A stretch of DNA of 64,000 nucleotides, from assembly GCA_016699715.1 (NCBI GenBank), contig CP065007.1:3483001-3547000 (forward strand), in the 5' to 3' direction. The translations under genes and the position numbers were made by a program. Origin of the DNA: Candidatus Competibacteraceae bacterium. GTDB taxonomy: Bacteria; Pseudomonadota; Gammaproteobacteria; Competibacterales; Competibacteraceae. The notes under the pieces were generated by a model that worked only from the letters and a program-made list of their open reading frames with translations, was not told where the DNA came from and ran no database searches. Below are positions 26,039 to 36,178 of this stretch, in pieces (positions within the stretch are counted from its first letter, which is position 1; every line of letters starts with the position of its first letter).

Positions 26039-26506
26039 TCAGAGTTCCTTGGCCATCACCAGGGCGTCTTCCCGCCCACCGGCGGCGGGATAATAGCTCG
26101 GCCGCAAGCCGATTTCACAAAAGCCGGCGGAGTGGTAAAGCCGCACGGCGGCGGTGTTGGTGGGGCGAACCTCCAGGAACACGCTCTGCACCTCGGCGGT
26201 GCGCGCCAGTTCGAGCAGGTGCTCCAGCATGCGCCGTGACAGCCCATGTCCCCGCAGTTCCGGTCGCACGCAAAGGTTAAGGATATGGGCTTCGCCGGCC
26301 GCCGCCGACATCACGCCGTAGGTCTGAATGAAGCCGTGTGGGGTTTCCAATACCTGGCAGTGGTAACCGACCCGGATACAGTCGCGAAAGATGCTTTCGG
26401 TCCAGGAGAATTCATAGGCGCGTTTCTCGATCGTGAGCACTTCCCGGAGATCGGCGTAGAGCATTTTTCGGAATCGGCCAATCCGGTGTTCTTTTAACAC
26501 ATTCAT
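26039..26506 (-). CDS. rimI: Ribosomal-protein-alanine N-acetyltransferase RimI
   Basis: A GNAT acetyltransferase of 155 residues; RimI acetylates the N-terminal alanine of ribosomal protein S18. Conserved blocks are IEKRAYEFSWTESIF near the N terminus, LNLCVRPELRGHGLSRRML (acetyl-CoA pyrophosphate loop, RGHGLS), EVRPTNTAAVRLYHSAGF, and YYPAAGGREDALVMAKEL at the C terminus. The ATG at 26506 overlaps the stop of the upstream DNA glycosylase gene; an alternative ATG is at 26464. It is coupled to the UDG gene on the minus strand. Confidence 0.92.
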   Translation of the reverse strand: MNVLKEHRIGRFRKMLYADLREVLTIEKRAYEFSWTESIFRDCIRVGYHCQVLETPHGFIQTYGVMSAAAGEAHILNLCVRPELRGHGLSRRMLEHLLELARTAEVQSVFLEVRPTNTAAVRLYHSAGFCEIGLRPSYYPAAGGREDALVMAKEL

Positions 26507-27438
26507 GAACTTGAGGGCCTCGGGTCCGGTTCGCTCGGAGAGGCGGTGGCCGCGGCGCGGCGCGCCAGCCGCAGGTCGTCCCAGACCTTGCGTTTCTCGC
26601 GCGGCGCGCGCAGCAGATAGGCGGGATGGTAGGTCACCACCAGCGGAATTTGCGCCGGACCGAAGTGGTGGACCCGGCCGCGCAGCTTGCCGATTTGCGT
26701 GTCGGTATCCAGCAGGTTCTGGGCGGCGATGCGACCCAGCGCGAAGATGATGCGTGGCCGGATCAGTTCGATCTGGCGTTCCAGGAACGGTCGGCAGAGC
26801 TTGGCCTCGGCGGGCGCCGGGTCGCGGTTTTCCGGCGGGCGGCATTTCAAAATATTCGCGATGTACGCCTGTTCGCGTTTCAGGCCGATCGCCAACAGCA
26901 TCGGATTGAGCAGCTTGCCGGCCCGACCGACGAACGGCTCGCCGAGCCGGTCCTCGTCGGCGCCCGGCGCCTCGCCGATCACCAGCCAGTTGGTTTCACG
27001 GTCACCGGTTCCGAACACGGCCTGGGTACGGGTGGCGCACAGGCCGCAGGCGGTGCACTGCCGGGCTTCCGCCGCAAGTTCCTCCCAATCCATCCGGGCG
27101 ATGCGCGCTTCGCGGCTGGCGGCTGGCGGCGTGGAGGCGTGATCGACGGCGGTTTCGAATACCGGTTCCCAATCGTCCGTCATGGGCGGTGTCCAGTCAT
27201 CAGGGGGTAAAGATTCGAACTCCTCCGCATCCCTCATGGCCATCGGCTGCGGTTGATCCTGAGAGTACTCCAGCTCGGCGGGGGGGGAACTCGCGGCGGA
27301 GGGATTGGACGCGGGAGCGGAAGCATCCAACCCCGCCGTTACGGGAGGAGCTTGCGGATGCCCGGCCAGTGGCCGACGCGGCAGCCACAGCGGAATGCCC
27401 AGCGCGGCCAGATACTCGCGCTTGCGGTCGTCGGTCAC
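26503..27438 (-). CDS. Uracil-DNA glycosylase, family 4 (iron-sulfur type)
   Basis: Removes uracil from DNA. The catalytic domain occupies about residues 125-305, after a Pro/Ser-rich low-complexity N terminus. Motif 1 is GEAPGADEDRLGEPFVGRAG and motif 2 is TYHPAYLLR. The four cluster cysteines appear as CTACGLC plus CRPPENRDP and AKLCRPF. The extended N-terminal 120 residues (REYLAALGIPLWLPRR onwards) are typical of the proteobacterial DNA polymerase-related form. It lies between leuA (10 bp upstream) and rimI (4-base overlap). Confidence 0.93.
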   Translation of the reverse strand: MTDDRKREYLAALGIPLWLPRRPLAGHPQAPPVTAGLDASAPASNPSAASSPPAELEYSQDQPQPMAMRDAEEFESLPPDDWTPPMTDDWEPVFETAVDHASTPPAASREARIARMDWEELAAEARQCTACGLCATRTQAVFGTGDRETNWLVIGEAPGADEDRLGEPFVGRAGKLLNPMLLAIGLKREQAYIANILKCRPPENRDPAPAEAKLCRPFLERQIELIRPRIIFALGRIAAQNLLDTDTQIGKLRGRVHHFGPAQIPLVVTYHPAYLLRAPREKRKVWDDLRLARRAAATASPSEPDPRPSSS

Positions 27439-27448
27439 GGTGGTCTGC

Positions 27449-28984
27449 TCACAACAGTTGCGGATGCGCCCGCTCGGCCGGTTGCAACATCTTGTTGAGC
27501 GCGTTCACATAAGCCTTGGCCGAGGCGATCACAATGTCGGTATCCGCGCCCTGACCGTTGACGATCCGGCCGCTCTTGGAGACGCGCACCGTTACCTCGC
27601 CCTGGGAATCGGTGCCGCTGGTGATGTTGTTGACCGAGTACAGCAGCAGGTCGGTGCCTGTCCGCAAGATGCTTTCGATCGCCTTGAACGAGGCATCCAC
27701 CGGACCGCCGCCCTCCGCGGTCGCGTTGCATTCCTTGCCATCCACCGACAGGGTGACTTGGGCGCTCGGAGTTTCGCCGGTTTCCGAGCAGACCCGCAGG
27801 TAAAGCAGCTTGACCCGCTCATTTTCCGCCGTCAGATAAGCATCGGTGACCAGTGCCTGCAAGTCTTCGTCATACACCTCATGCTTTTTATCGGCCAGCT
27901 CCTTGAAGCGGGCGAAGGCATCATTCAATTCTTCCTCGGTGGCGAAACTGACGCCCAATTCCTCCAGTCGCGTGCGGAAGGCATTGCGGCCCGAGTGCTT
28001 GCCCATGACCATGCGATTGGCGCTCCAGCCCACATCTTCCGCGCGCATGATCTCGTAGGTTTCCCGGTGCTTGAGCACGCCGTCCTGATGAATACCGGAT
28101 TCGTGGGCGAAGGCGTTGGCGCCGACGATGGCCTTGTTCGGTTGCACCGGGAAGCCGGTGATGTTGGCTACCAGCCGCGAGGCCGGTACGATCTGGGTGG
28201 TGTCGATGCCGGTTTCCAGTTGGAATACGTCGTGGCGGGTGCGCACCGTCATCACGATCTCTTCCAGCGAGGCGTTGCCGGCCCGCTCGCCCAGGCCGTT
28301 GATGGTGCATTCCACCTGGCGCGCGCCGGCCAGTACCGCCGCCAGCGAGTTGGCCACCGCCAGACCCAGATCGTTGTGACAGTGGACGGAGAAGATGGCT
28401 TTGTCGGCGTTCGGCACCCGCTCGATCAAACTGCGAATGGTGTGGGCAAACTGCTCGGGGACGTTGTAGCCGACCGTATCGGGAATATTGATGGTGCGAG
28501 CGCCGGCGTCGATCACCGCCTCGGTGATCCGGCACAGAAAATCCAGCTCCGAACGGCCGGCGTCCTCGGCGGAGAATTCCACGTCGTCGGTCCAGCGCCG
28601 GGCGCGGCGCACCGCCTCGACCGCCCGCTCCACCACCTGGTCCGGTTCCATGCGCAGCTTCATCTTCATATGGATCGGCGAGGTGGCGATAAAGGTGTGA
28701 ATACGGCCCGCCGCCGCCTCTTTCAACGCCTCGCCGGCCCGATCGATGTCGGCGTCGGCGGCGCGGGCCAGACCACAGACCACACTGTCCTTGACCACCC
28801 GCGCCACCGCCCGCACCGCTTCGAAATCGCCGGGGCTGGCAATCGGAAAACCGGCTTCGATCACGTCTACCCGCATCCGCTCCAGCATCTTGGCGATGCG
28901 GACTTTTTCTTCCTTGGTCATGGAGGCGCCGGGGCTTTGCTCGCCGTCGCGCAGGGTGGTATCAAAGATAATCAGTTTGTTCAT
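27449..28984 (-). CDS. leuA: 2-isopropylmalate synthase
   Basis: The first committed step of leucine synthesis: condensation of acetyl-CoA with 2-oxoisovalerate. The protein has 511 residues. The metal-binding TIM barrel contains DTTLRDGEQSPGASM (residues 8-22), NIPDTVGYNVPEQF and the HCHNDLGLAVANSLA ligand motif. The C-terminal allosteric domain for leucine feedback (about 390-511) is present. The other leu genes are not next to it. The downstream UDG and rimI genes are close enough to share its transcript. No leader peptide with Leu codons was evident upstream. Confidence 0.96.
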   Translation of the reverse strand: MNKLIIFDTTLRDGEQSPGASMTKEEKVRIAKMLERMRVDVIEAGFPIASPGDFEAVRAVARVVKDSVVCGLARAADADIDRAGEALKEAAAGRIHTFIATSPIHMKMKLRMEPDQVVERAVEAVRRARRWTDDVEFSAEDAGRSELDFLCRITEAVIDAGARTINIPDTVGYNVPEQFAHTIRSLIERVPNADKAIFSVHCHNDLGLAVANSLAAVLAGARQVECTINGLGERAGNASLEEIVMTVRTRHDVFQLETGIDTTQIVPASRLVANITGFPVQPNKAIVGANAFAHESGIHQDGVLKHRETYEIMRAEDVGWSANRMVMGKHSGRNAFRTRLEELGVSFATEEELNDAFARFKELADKKHEVYDEDLQALVTDAYLTAENERVKLLYLRVCSETGETPSAQVTLSVDGKECNATAEGGGPVDASFKAIESILRTGTDLLLYSVNNITSGTDSQGEVTVRVSKSGRIVNGQGADTDIVIASAKAYVNALNKMLQPAERAHPQLL

Positions 28985-29219
28985 GCGGGTGTTCTCCAGT
29001 GAAGTTTGATCGCCGCGCCGGTGGCTGGCGAAGCCGGCGGATCATGGCGGTTGATTATGGCGATTTTGCGAGCTTTGTCAGCCGAATGTTGAGTGGTGCC
29101 GGGCTTCTGCCCGGCTCGTCGCGCGGCGGCCGGTATCAGGGAGTCGGCGTGCTTTTCGTCGGACGGCTGGCGATAGCCTGTTACAATAATAAATCCTAAT
29201 CATGGAGTAAGGAGATTTT

Positions 29220-31367
29220 ATGTCCCAACCACTTTGGCCTGGCAAACCCTATCCGCTGGGTGCTTATTGGAATGGCAAAGGTACCAATTTCGCGCTGTTT
29301 TCGGAGAACGCCACCAAAGTCGAACTGTGCCTGTTCGATGAGCAAAACCGCGAAACCCGGCTGGAGCTTACAGAGGTCAATAAGTTTATTTGGCATGGGT
29401 ACGCCCCGGAAATCGAACCGGGGCAGCGCTATGGATTTCGGGTACATGGGCCGTTCGCGCCGCACGAGGGGCATCGCTTCAACCCGAACAAGCTGCTGAT
29501 CGATCCCTACGCCAAGGCGCTTGACGGCGACGTCCAGCCGGGCGAAGCCATTTTCGGCTATCCGTGGGACCAGCCCGAAGATGATCTGGCCTTTTCCGAA
29601 AGCGACAGCGCGCCGCTGATGCCGAAGGCCGTGGTGGTCGACCCGCGTTTCGACTGGGAAGGCGACGAGCTGCTGCGCACACCCTGGCACGAGACCGTGA
29701 TTTACGAGATGCATGTCCGGGGATTCACCCGCCTGCACCCGGACATTCCGCCGGAGTTGCGCGGCACTTACGCCGGTTTGGCGCATCCCGCCGCCATCGC
29801 CCATCTGCGCTCGATCGATGTGACAGCAGTCGAACTGATGCCGGTGCATCACTACCTGGCCCATCCAGGGCATCTGGCGGACACCGGGCTGCGCAATTAT
29901 TGGGGTTACGACTCGCTGAGTTTTCTCTCCCCCTACTCCGGCTACAGCGCCAGCGGCAGCCAGGGCCAACAGGTGCGCGAATTCAAGGAGATGGTCAAGG
30001 CGCTGCACCGGGCGGGTATCGAGGTGATTCTGGACGTGGTTTACAACCACACCGGCGAAGGCAGCCAGATGGGGCCGACCCTGACCTTGCGGGGGGTGGA
30101 TAATGCCGCCTACTACCGCTTGGTCGAAGACAATCCACGCTACTACATGGACTTCACCGGTTGCGGCAATTCGCTCAACGTCCGCCATCCGCAGGTGCTC
30201 AAGCTGATCATGGACAGCCTGCGCTACTGGGTGCTGGAAATGCATGTCGACGGTTTCCGTTTTGATCTGGCCTCGGCGCTGGCGCGGGAACTGTATGCGG
30301 TTGACCGGCTGGCGGCATTTTTCGACATTATTCATCAGGACCCGGTGCTGTCCGATGTGAAATTGATCGCCGAGCCGTGGGACATTGGCGAAGGTGGCTA
30401 TCACGTCGGCGGCTTCCCCTTGCTGTGGTCGGAATGGAATGGTCGCTATCGGGATACGGTGCGCGACTTCTGGCGCGGCGAACCGAGCCGGCTGGCCGAA
30501 TTCGCCTTTCGCTTCACCGGCAGTTCCGATCTCTACCAGCCCAATGGCCGCAACCCCAGCGCCAGCATCAACTTCATCATCGCCCACGACGGTTTCACCC
30601 TGCACGATCTGGTCAGCTACAACGAAAAGCACAACGAAGCCAACAACGAGGGCAGCCGCGACGGGGAAAGCCACAACCGTTCCTGGAATTGTGGCGCCGA
30701 GGGTGAAACCGACGATCCGGCGGTTCTGCAACTGCGCCAGCGCCAGCAGCGCAATTTCCTGGCGACGCTGTTCCTGTCGCAGGGCATTCCCATGCTGCTG
30801 GCCGGCGACGAGATGGGCCGCACCCAGCACGGCAACAATAATGCTTACTGCCAGGACAACGAGTTGTCCTGGCTGAACTGGGATCTGCCGGAGGAAAACG
30901 CGGCGCTGTTGGAATTTGTCCGCGAATTAATGGCATTCCGTTACGACCATCCGGTGTTGCGCCGCCGTAAATGGTTCCAGGGGCGCTCGATCCACGGTTC
31001 TGGTGTCCATGACATCATCTGGTTCAACCCGGATGGCGGCAAGATGACCGATGAGCAATGGCATGACGGATTGGCCAAGGCCATTGGGATCTTTCTGAAC
31101 GGCGAGGAAATCGCCACTCCCAATCGGCGCGGCGAGCAGGTCATCGACGACAGTTTCATTTTGTTGTTCAACGCGGATGACGAGACGGTCGAGTTCAGCC
31201 TGCCCGAGGAACTGCTGGGTTGGGAATGGCGCACCGTCATGGATACCGCCCAGCCACGCTTTCTACAGCGCGGCCGTTGCTACGGCACTGAAGCACCCAC
31301 CGTCCCGGTGGCCTGGCGGGCGCTGGTGGTGCTGCAGCGGCAGGATGCCGCGTCGGCCGCGGATTGA
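29220..31367 (+). CDS. glgX: Glycogen debranching enzyme GlgX/TreX (GH13)
   Basis: Cleaves alpha-1,6 branches of glycogen to give linear maltodextrins. An N-terminal CBM48 domain (about 1-150) begins PLGAYWNGKGTNFALFSENA. The GH13 barrel has DVVYNHTGEG, nucleophile Asp349 in DGFRFDLASA, acid/base Glu385 in IAEPWDIGEGGYHVGGFP, and AHDGFTLHDLVSYNEKHNEA. Length is 715 residues, typical of the isoamylase/TreX group. AAGGAG lies 9 bases before ATG 29220. It heads a cluster with treZ and treY; together they convert glycogen to trehalose. Confidence 0.93.
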   Translation: MSQPLWPGKPYPLGAYWNGKGTNFALFSENATKVELCLFDEQNRETRLELTEVNKFIWHGYAPEIEPGQRYGFRVHGPFAPHEGHRFNPNKLLIDPYAKALDGDVQPGEAIFGYPWDQPEDDLAFSESDSAPLMPKAVVVDPRFDWEGDELLRTPWHETVIYEMHVRGFTRLHPDIPPELRGTYAGLAHPAAIAHLRSIDVTAVELMPVHHYLAHPGHLADTGLRNYWGYDSLSFLSPYSGYSASGSQGQQVREFKEMVKALHRAGIEVILDVVYNHTGEGSQMGPTLTLRGVDNAAYYRLVEDNPRYYMDFTGCGNSLNVRHPQVLKLIMDSLRYWVLEMHVDGFRFDLASALARELYAVDRLAAFFDIIHQDPVLSDVKLIAEPWDIGEGGYHVGGFPLLWSEWNGRYRDTVRDFWRGEPSRLAEFAFRFTGSSDLYQPNGRNPSASINFIIAHDGFTLHDLVSYNEKHNEANNEGSRDGESHNRSWNCGAEGETDDPAVLQLRQRQQRNFLATLFLSQGIPMLLAGDEMGRTQHGNNNAYCQDNELSWLNWDLPEENAALLEFVRELMAFRYDHPVLRRRKWFQGRSIHGSGVHDIIWFNPDGGKMTDEQWHDGLAKAIGIFLNGEEIATPNRRGEQVIDDSFILLFNADDETVEFSLPEELLGWEWRTVMDTAQPRFLQRGRCYGTEAPTVPVAWRALVVLQRQDAASAAD

Positions 31368-31471
31368 ACCCCGCTCGCTCTTCTCACTCCCGTAATCGAG
31401 CCTTTGAAACGGTGGCTGCTGGCGACGCTGGCTGGCCGAGTTTGGCATTTGCTTAACAGAGGTATGATCTT

Positions 31472-33316
31472 ATGAGTCAATTTACCCTGGGGTCGCATTA
31501 CCTCGGTGATCGCCAATGTGCGTTCACCCTGTGGGCGCCCTTGTTGAAGCAGGCGGCGGTCCACTTGGTCGCGCCCGAGGACCGGCGGGTTCCCATGATC
31601 CGCGACGAACGCGGTTACTGGCACGCCACCGTCACCGGCATCGAACCCGGTGCGCTTTACTTCTATCGGTGGGATGGGGAAACCGACCGTCCCGATCCCG
31701 TTTCCCACAGCCAGCCGCAAGGCGTGCATGGCCCATCGCGGGTGGTGGACCACGCCTTCGCCTGGACGGACACGGGCTGGCAACCGCCGCCGCTGACACA
31801 GTGGGTGATGTACGAGCTGCACGTCGGGACGTTTACCGCCGAAGGCACCTTCGACGCCATCATCCCGCGCCTGCCGGAGTTGCGGGAGCTGGGCGTGAAC
31901 GCTTTGGAACTACTGCCGGTCGCGCAATGCCCCGGCGACCGCAACTGGGGCTACGATGGCGTTTACCCCTACGCGGCGCAGGATTCCTACGGTGGAGTCG
32001 AGGGTCTCAAGCGGCTGGTCGATGCCTGCCACCGTGAGGGTTTGGCGGTCATCATGGATGTGGTCTACAACCATCTGGGTCCCGAAGGCAATTACCTGTG
32101 GGGACTGGGAACCTATTTCACCAACCAGTACCGCACCCCCTGGGGCGATGCCGTCAACTACGATGGTCCCCACAGTCCCGGTGTCCGCGAATACGTGGTC
32201 GGTAACACCCGCTACTGGTTCGAGACCTGCCACTGCGATGCGCTGCGGCTGGATGCGGTTCACGCCATCTACGATTTCGGCGCGCGCCACATCCTGGCGG
32301 AACTGGCCGAAGCCGCCGCGGATTGCGAACAACGCCAGGGCCGACCGTTCTATCTCATCGCCGAAAGCGATCTCAACGATCCGCGCATCGTGCGCCCGTT
32401 GAGCACGGGCGGTTACGGGCTGGACGCGCAATGGAGCGACGATTTTCACCACGCCTTACATACGGTGCTGACCGGCGAGCGGCATGGTTATTACGAGGAT
32501 TTCGGCGCCCTGGAGCAGATGGCGCAGATCTATCGCCGGCCGTTCGTCTATGCCTGGGACTACTCCCCACACCGCCAGCGTTTCCACGGTGACGATCCCA
32601 GTGACTGCCCGGCCTGGCGCTTCGTGGTGTGCAGTCAGAATCATGATCAGGTGGGCAATCGGGCGCTGGGTGACCGATTTTCGGGCCTGCTGCCGTTTCC
32701 GGCCCTGAAGCTGGCGGCGGCGGCGGTGCTGCTGTCGCCTTACCTTCCGATGCTGTTCATGGGCGAGGAATATGGCGAGCCTCACCCATTCCTCTATTTC
32801 ATCAGCCACGGCGACCCGGCGTTGATCGAAGGGGTTCGTGAGGGCCGAAAAAAGGAATTTGCCGCCTTCCACGCTAAAGGCGAAGCGCCCGATCCGCAGT
32901 CCGAAGCGACGTTCCAGAGCTCGAAACTGCAATGGGAACTCGGAAAAACGGGCCGAAATGGACAATTGCGCGCCTTCTATCGCGAATTGCTGCGGCTGCG
33001 GCGGGAACTGCCAGCGCTGGCCCGGTTGGACAATGCCAGCCTGACCGCGACCGTGGTTGCTCCGACCGTGCTGGAATTGCGGCGCTGGTGCGATGACAAC
33101 CGTATCGTCGTCTGGATGAATTTCGCCGCCGATCCGGCGACCGTGGCCGTGGCGCCGGGCGCGGGTGCGTGGCGCCGGTTGCTGGATGCGGCCGAGCCGG
33201 CCTGGGGTGGTGACGGTTCCAAGCTGCCGGCGCAACTGGCCGATGGAACGACTCCGAACCCGCTCACCCTTCCGCCTTACGCCGTGGTGATCTACGCCGC
33301 CGGCGTTTCCGCCTGA
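31472..33316 (+). CDS. treZ: Malto-oligosyltrehalose trehalohydrolase
   Basis: TreZ releases trehalose from maltooligosyl-trehalose made by TreY. It has 614 residues. An N-terminal CBM48-like domain is followed by the GH13 barrel with MYELHVGTFTAEGTFD, VVYNHLGPEGNY, nucleophile Asp261 in DALRLDAVHAIYD, Glu298 in IAESDLNDPR, and SQNHDQVGNRALG. The GPEGNYL and DDFHHALH blocks are diagnostic of TreZ rather than branching enzyme. It follows glgX by about 100 bp and precedes treY by 28 bp. Confidence 0.95.
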   Translation: MSQFTLGSHYLGDRQCAFTLWAPLLKQAAVHLVAPEDRRVPMIRDERGYWHATVTGIEPGALYFYRWDGETDRPDPVSHSQPQGVHGPSRVVDHAFAWTDTGWQPPPLTQWVMYELHVGTFTAEGTFDAIIPRLPELRELGVNALELLPVAQCPGDRNWGYDGVYPYAAQDSYGGVEGLKRLVDACHREGLAVIMDVVYNHLGPEGNYLWGLGTYFTNQYRTPWGDAVNYDGPHSPGVREYVVGNTRYWFETCHCDALRLDAVHAIYDFGARHILAELAEAAADCEQRQGRPFYLIAESDLNDPRIVRPLSTGGYGLDAQWSDDFHHALHTVLTGERHGYYEDFGALEQMAQIYRRPFVYAWDYSPHRQRFHGDDPSDCPAWRFVVCSQNHDQVGNRALGDRFSGLLPFPALKLAAAAVLLSPYLPMLFMGEEYGEPHPFLYFISHGDPALIEGVREGRKKEFAAFHAKGEAPDPQSEATFQSSKLQWELGKTGRNGQLRAFYRELLRLRRELPALARLDNASLTATVVAPTVLELRRWCDDNRIVVWMNFAADPATVAVAPGAGAWRRLLDAAEPAWGGDGSKLPAQLADGTTPNPLTLPPYAVVIYAAGVSA

Positions 33317-33344
33317 ACGCTCATCGACAAGGAGCCGATTCATA

Positions 33345-36149
33345 ATGCGTATTCCCGTCGCGACCTATCGCCTGCAATTTACCCCGGATTTCGGCTTCGA
33401 CGCCGCAACCGTCATCGCCCCCTATCTGGCCGAACTGGGGGTATCCGATATCTACGCCTCGCCGATCCTCACGCCGCGTCACGGCAGCCAGCACGGTTAC
33501 GACGTGGTGGACGCGCACGCCATCAGCCCCGAATTGGGCGGCATGGAGCGGTTCGAGCTGCTGAGTCAGGTGCTGAAGGAACAGGGCATTGGCTGGGTGC
33601 AGGACATCGTACCCAACCACATGGCCTTCGATAGCCAGAACCGGATACTGGTGGATGTGCTGGAGAACGGTCCGGACTCGCTCTATCACGAGTTCTTTGA
33701 CATCAACTGGAATCATCTCTACGAAGGGATTCGTGGTCGGGTGCTGGCGCCGTTTCTCGGCAAGTTCTACGGCGATTGCCTGGAAAGCGGGGAATTGCAA
33801 TTGCGCTACAGCGAGCAGGGACTGGCGGTTCACTACTATGATTTCCGCTTCCCGATCCGCATCGAATCCTATTATCGCTTGCTGACCTACGATCTGGGGC
33901 GGTTGCGCGCCCTCCTCGATCGTGCTCATCCGCACTTCGTCAAATTCCTGGGGGTGCTCTATCTGCTCAAGTACATCCCCGCCGGCGAGGAAGGGCACGA
34001 GCGCTACGACCAGATTTCCTTCATCAAGCAGATGTTGTGGGAACTGTGGAACGGCAGCCCCGAAGTGCGTGAGTTCATCGAGGAGAATATCCGTATCTTC
34101 AACGGCGAGGCGGGTAACCCTGGGAGTTTCGATCTGCTGGACAGTCTGCTCGACGAGCAATTCTTCCGGCTGTCCTACTGGAAGGTGGGCAACGAGGAAC
34201 TGAATTATCGGCGGTTTTTCACCATCAACGACCTGATTTCGCTACGGATCGAGGATAATAAAGTCTTTGATTTCACTCATGAGTTGATCCTGAAGCTGGT
34301 GGCCGAGGGGAAGATCAGCGGCTTGCGGATCGACCATATCGATGGTCTCTACGACCCGGTGCAGTATCTGCATCGCCTGCGCGAACAGGTGCCTTATGTC
34401 TACCTGGTCGTGGAAAAGATTCTGGAGCACGGCGAGGAGTTGCCGGTGAACTGGCCGTGCCAGGGCACCAGTGGCTACGACTTTCTCGGCATGATCAATA
34501 GCCTGTTCTGCCAACCAGCCGCTGAGGCGGAGTTCACCCGGATTTATCATTCGTTCATCGCTAACACCACGTCCTGCCAGATGCTGATCGACGACAACAA
34601 GCGCATGATCGTGGACAAGCATCTGGCCGGCGATATCGATAATCTGGCGCACATGCTCAAGCACATCTCCGAGCGTTACCGTTACGCCAGCGATTTCACC
34701 CTGTATGGACTCCAAGTAGCGCTGATTGAGATTCTGGTGCTGTTTCCGGTCTATCGCACCTACATCGATCGAACCGGCTCCAGCCGGGCGGATCAGGAAT
34801 ACATCCGGCAGGTCATCGCCCAAGCTCGGCTTAACATTCCCAACTTCCGTAATGAATTGAATTTCATCGAACGGTTCCTGCGTCTGGAATTCGATGAGCA
34901 CATGGCGGCCGAGGACAAGGACCAGTGGCTGCATTTCATCATGCGCTTGCAGCAGTTCACCGGGCCGCTGATGGCCAAGGGCGTCGAGGATACGGTGTTC
35001 TATGTGTATAACCGGCTCCTATCGCTCAATGAAGTCGGCGCGGGGCCGTTGCAGTTCGGCATCGATCTTGAGGAGTTTCACGCCTTCAACCAGCAGCGGG
35101 TCGCTTCCTGGCCCCATGCGATGAATGCCAGCGCCACCCATGACACCAAGCGGGGCGAAGATGTCCGTGCCCGATTGAACGTGTTGTCGGAGATGCCGGA
35201 GGAGTGGGAACGGCAGTTGCGGGAATGGCACGAGATCAACCAGTCGCGCAAGGTGCAAATCGGCACCCGGACGGCCCCCGAGAACGATGACGAATACCTG
35301 CTCTATCAGACCTTGCTGGGCGCCTATCCTTTCGATCTGGCGGACTATCCGGGCTTCATCGAGCGGGTCAAGGACTATTTGATCAAAGCCACCCGTGAAG
35401 CCAAGGTTCACACCAACTGGTTGGAGCCCGATGGTCCATACGAGGAAGCCTTGCTGACTTTCGCCGAGCGAGTGATGCAACCGGGCAAGGACAATCTTTT
35501 TCTGCAATCGTTCCTGCCGTTCCAGCGGCGGATTCAACACTATGGCATTCTCAACTCGCTCAGCCAGACCCTGCTCAAGCTGACCACGCCCGGCCTGCCT
35601 GATTTCTACCAAGGCACCGAATTATGGGATTTGAGCCTGGTCGATCCAGACAACCGGCGGCCAGTCGATTTCGAGCGGCGTGGTGCTCTGCTCAAGGCGT
35701 TGCAGAACTACGGTGGGGGAAACATTCCACGCTTGATCACGGAACTGCTGGCCATGCCGGAGGATGGCCGGATCAAGCTGTTTCTGATCTATCGAGCCCT
35801 GCAGGCGCGGCGCACCGAATCGGAATTGTTCCAGCACGGCGCTTACCAGAAATTGACGGTGATCGGCAGTCTCAAGTCGCATGTGGTGGCATTCGCCCGG
35901 GATCTGGGCGAGCGGCGGGCGCTGGTGGTGGTGCCGCGCTTCCCGAGTAGCCTGGTCAATGATGGCGAGTATCCGCTGGGCGAGGCGGTCTGGCATGAAA
36001 CCCGGGTATTGCCACCGACCGGCTCGCGCCTGCGCTGGCACAATGTCCTGACCGGACAGACCGTGCAGGGCGAGGAGGCATTGTGGCTGCGGGAAGTGTT
36101 CGAGCATTTCCCGGTGGCGCTGCTGGTCAACGAGTCGGTACAGAACTGA
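33345..36149 (+). CDS. treY: Malto-oligosyltrehalose synthase
   Basis: TreY turns the reducing-end alpha-1,4 bond of a maltodextrin into alpha,alpha-1,1, making maltooligosyl-trehalose. It has 934 residues. The N terminus RIPVATYRLQFTPDFGFDAA and ISHG-like block SPILTPRHGSQHGYDVVD are characteristic. Catalytic residues are Asp330 in GLRIDHIDGLYDP and Glu357 in VVEKILEHGEELP. The late motif SATHDTKRGEDVRARL supplies the third Asp. GGAG lies upstream of ATG 33345. Together with glgX and treZ it gives the complete TreX-TreY-TreZ route from stored glucan. Confidence 0.96.
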   Translation: MRIPVATYRLQFTPDFGFDAATVIAPYLAELGVSDIYASPILTPRHGSQHGYDVVDAHAISPELGGMERFELLSQVLKEQGIGWVQDIVPNHMAFDSQNRILVDVLENGPDSLYHEFFDINWNHLYEGIRGRVLAPFLGKFYGDCLESGELQLRYSEQGLAVHYYDFRFPIRIESYYRLLTYDLGRLRALLDRAHPHFVKFLGVLYLLKYIPAGEEGHERYDQISFIKQMLWELWNGSPEVREFIEENIRIFNGEAGNPGSFDLLDSLLDEQFFRLSYWKVGNEELNYRRFFTINDLISLRIEDNKVFDFTHELILKLVAEGKISGLRIDHIDGLYDPVQYLHRLREQVPYVYLVVEKILEHGEELPVNWPCQGTSGYDFLGMINSLFCQPAAEAEFTRIYHSFIANTTSCQMLIDDNKRMIVDKHLAGDIDNLAHMLKHISERYRYASDFTLYGLQVALIEILVLFPVYRTYIDRTGSSRADQEYIRQVIAQARLNIPNFRNELNFIERFLRLEFDEHMAAEDKDQWLHFIMRLQQFTGPLMAKGVEDTVFYVYNRLLSLNEVGAGPLQFGIDLEEFHAFNQQRVASWPHAMNASATHDTKRGEDVRARLNVLSEMPEEWERQLREWHEINQSRKVQIGTRTAPENDDEYLLYQTLLGAYPFDLADYPGFIERVKDYLIKATREAKVHTNWLEPDGPYEEALLTFAERVMQPGKDNLFLQSFLPFQRRIQHYGILNSLSQTLLKLTTPGLPDFYQGTELWDLSLVDPDNRRPVDFERRGALLKALQNYGGGNIPRLITELLAMPEDGRIKLFLIYRALQARRTESELFQHGAYQKLTVIGSLKSHVVAFARDLGERRALVVVPRFPSSLVNDGEYPLGEAVWHETRVLPPTGSRLRWHNVLTGQTVQGEEALWLREVFEHFPVALLVNESVQN

Positions 36150-36178
36150 CGAGGGTTGTACCGCCCCCGCCCATGCGC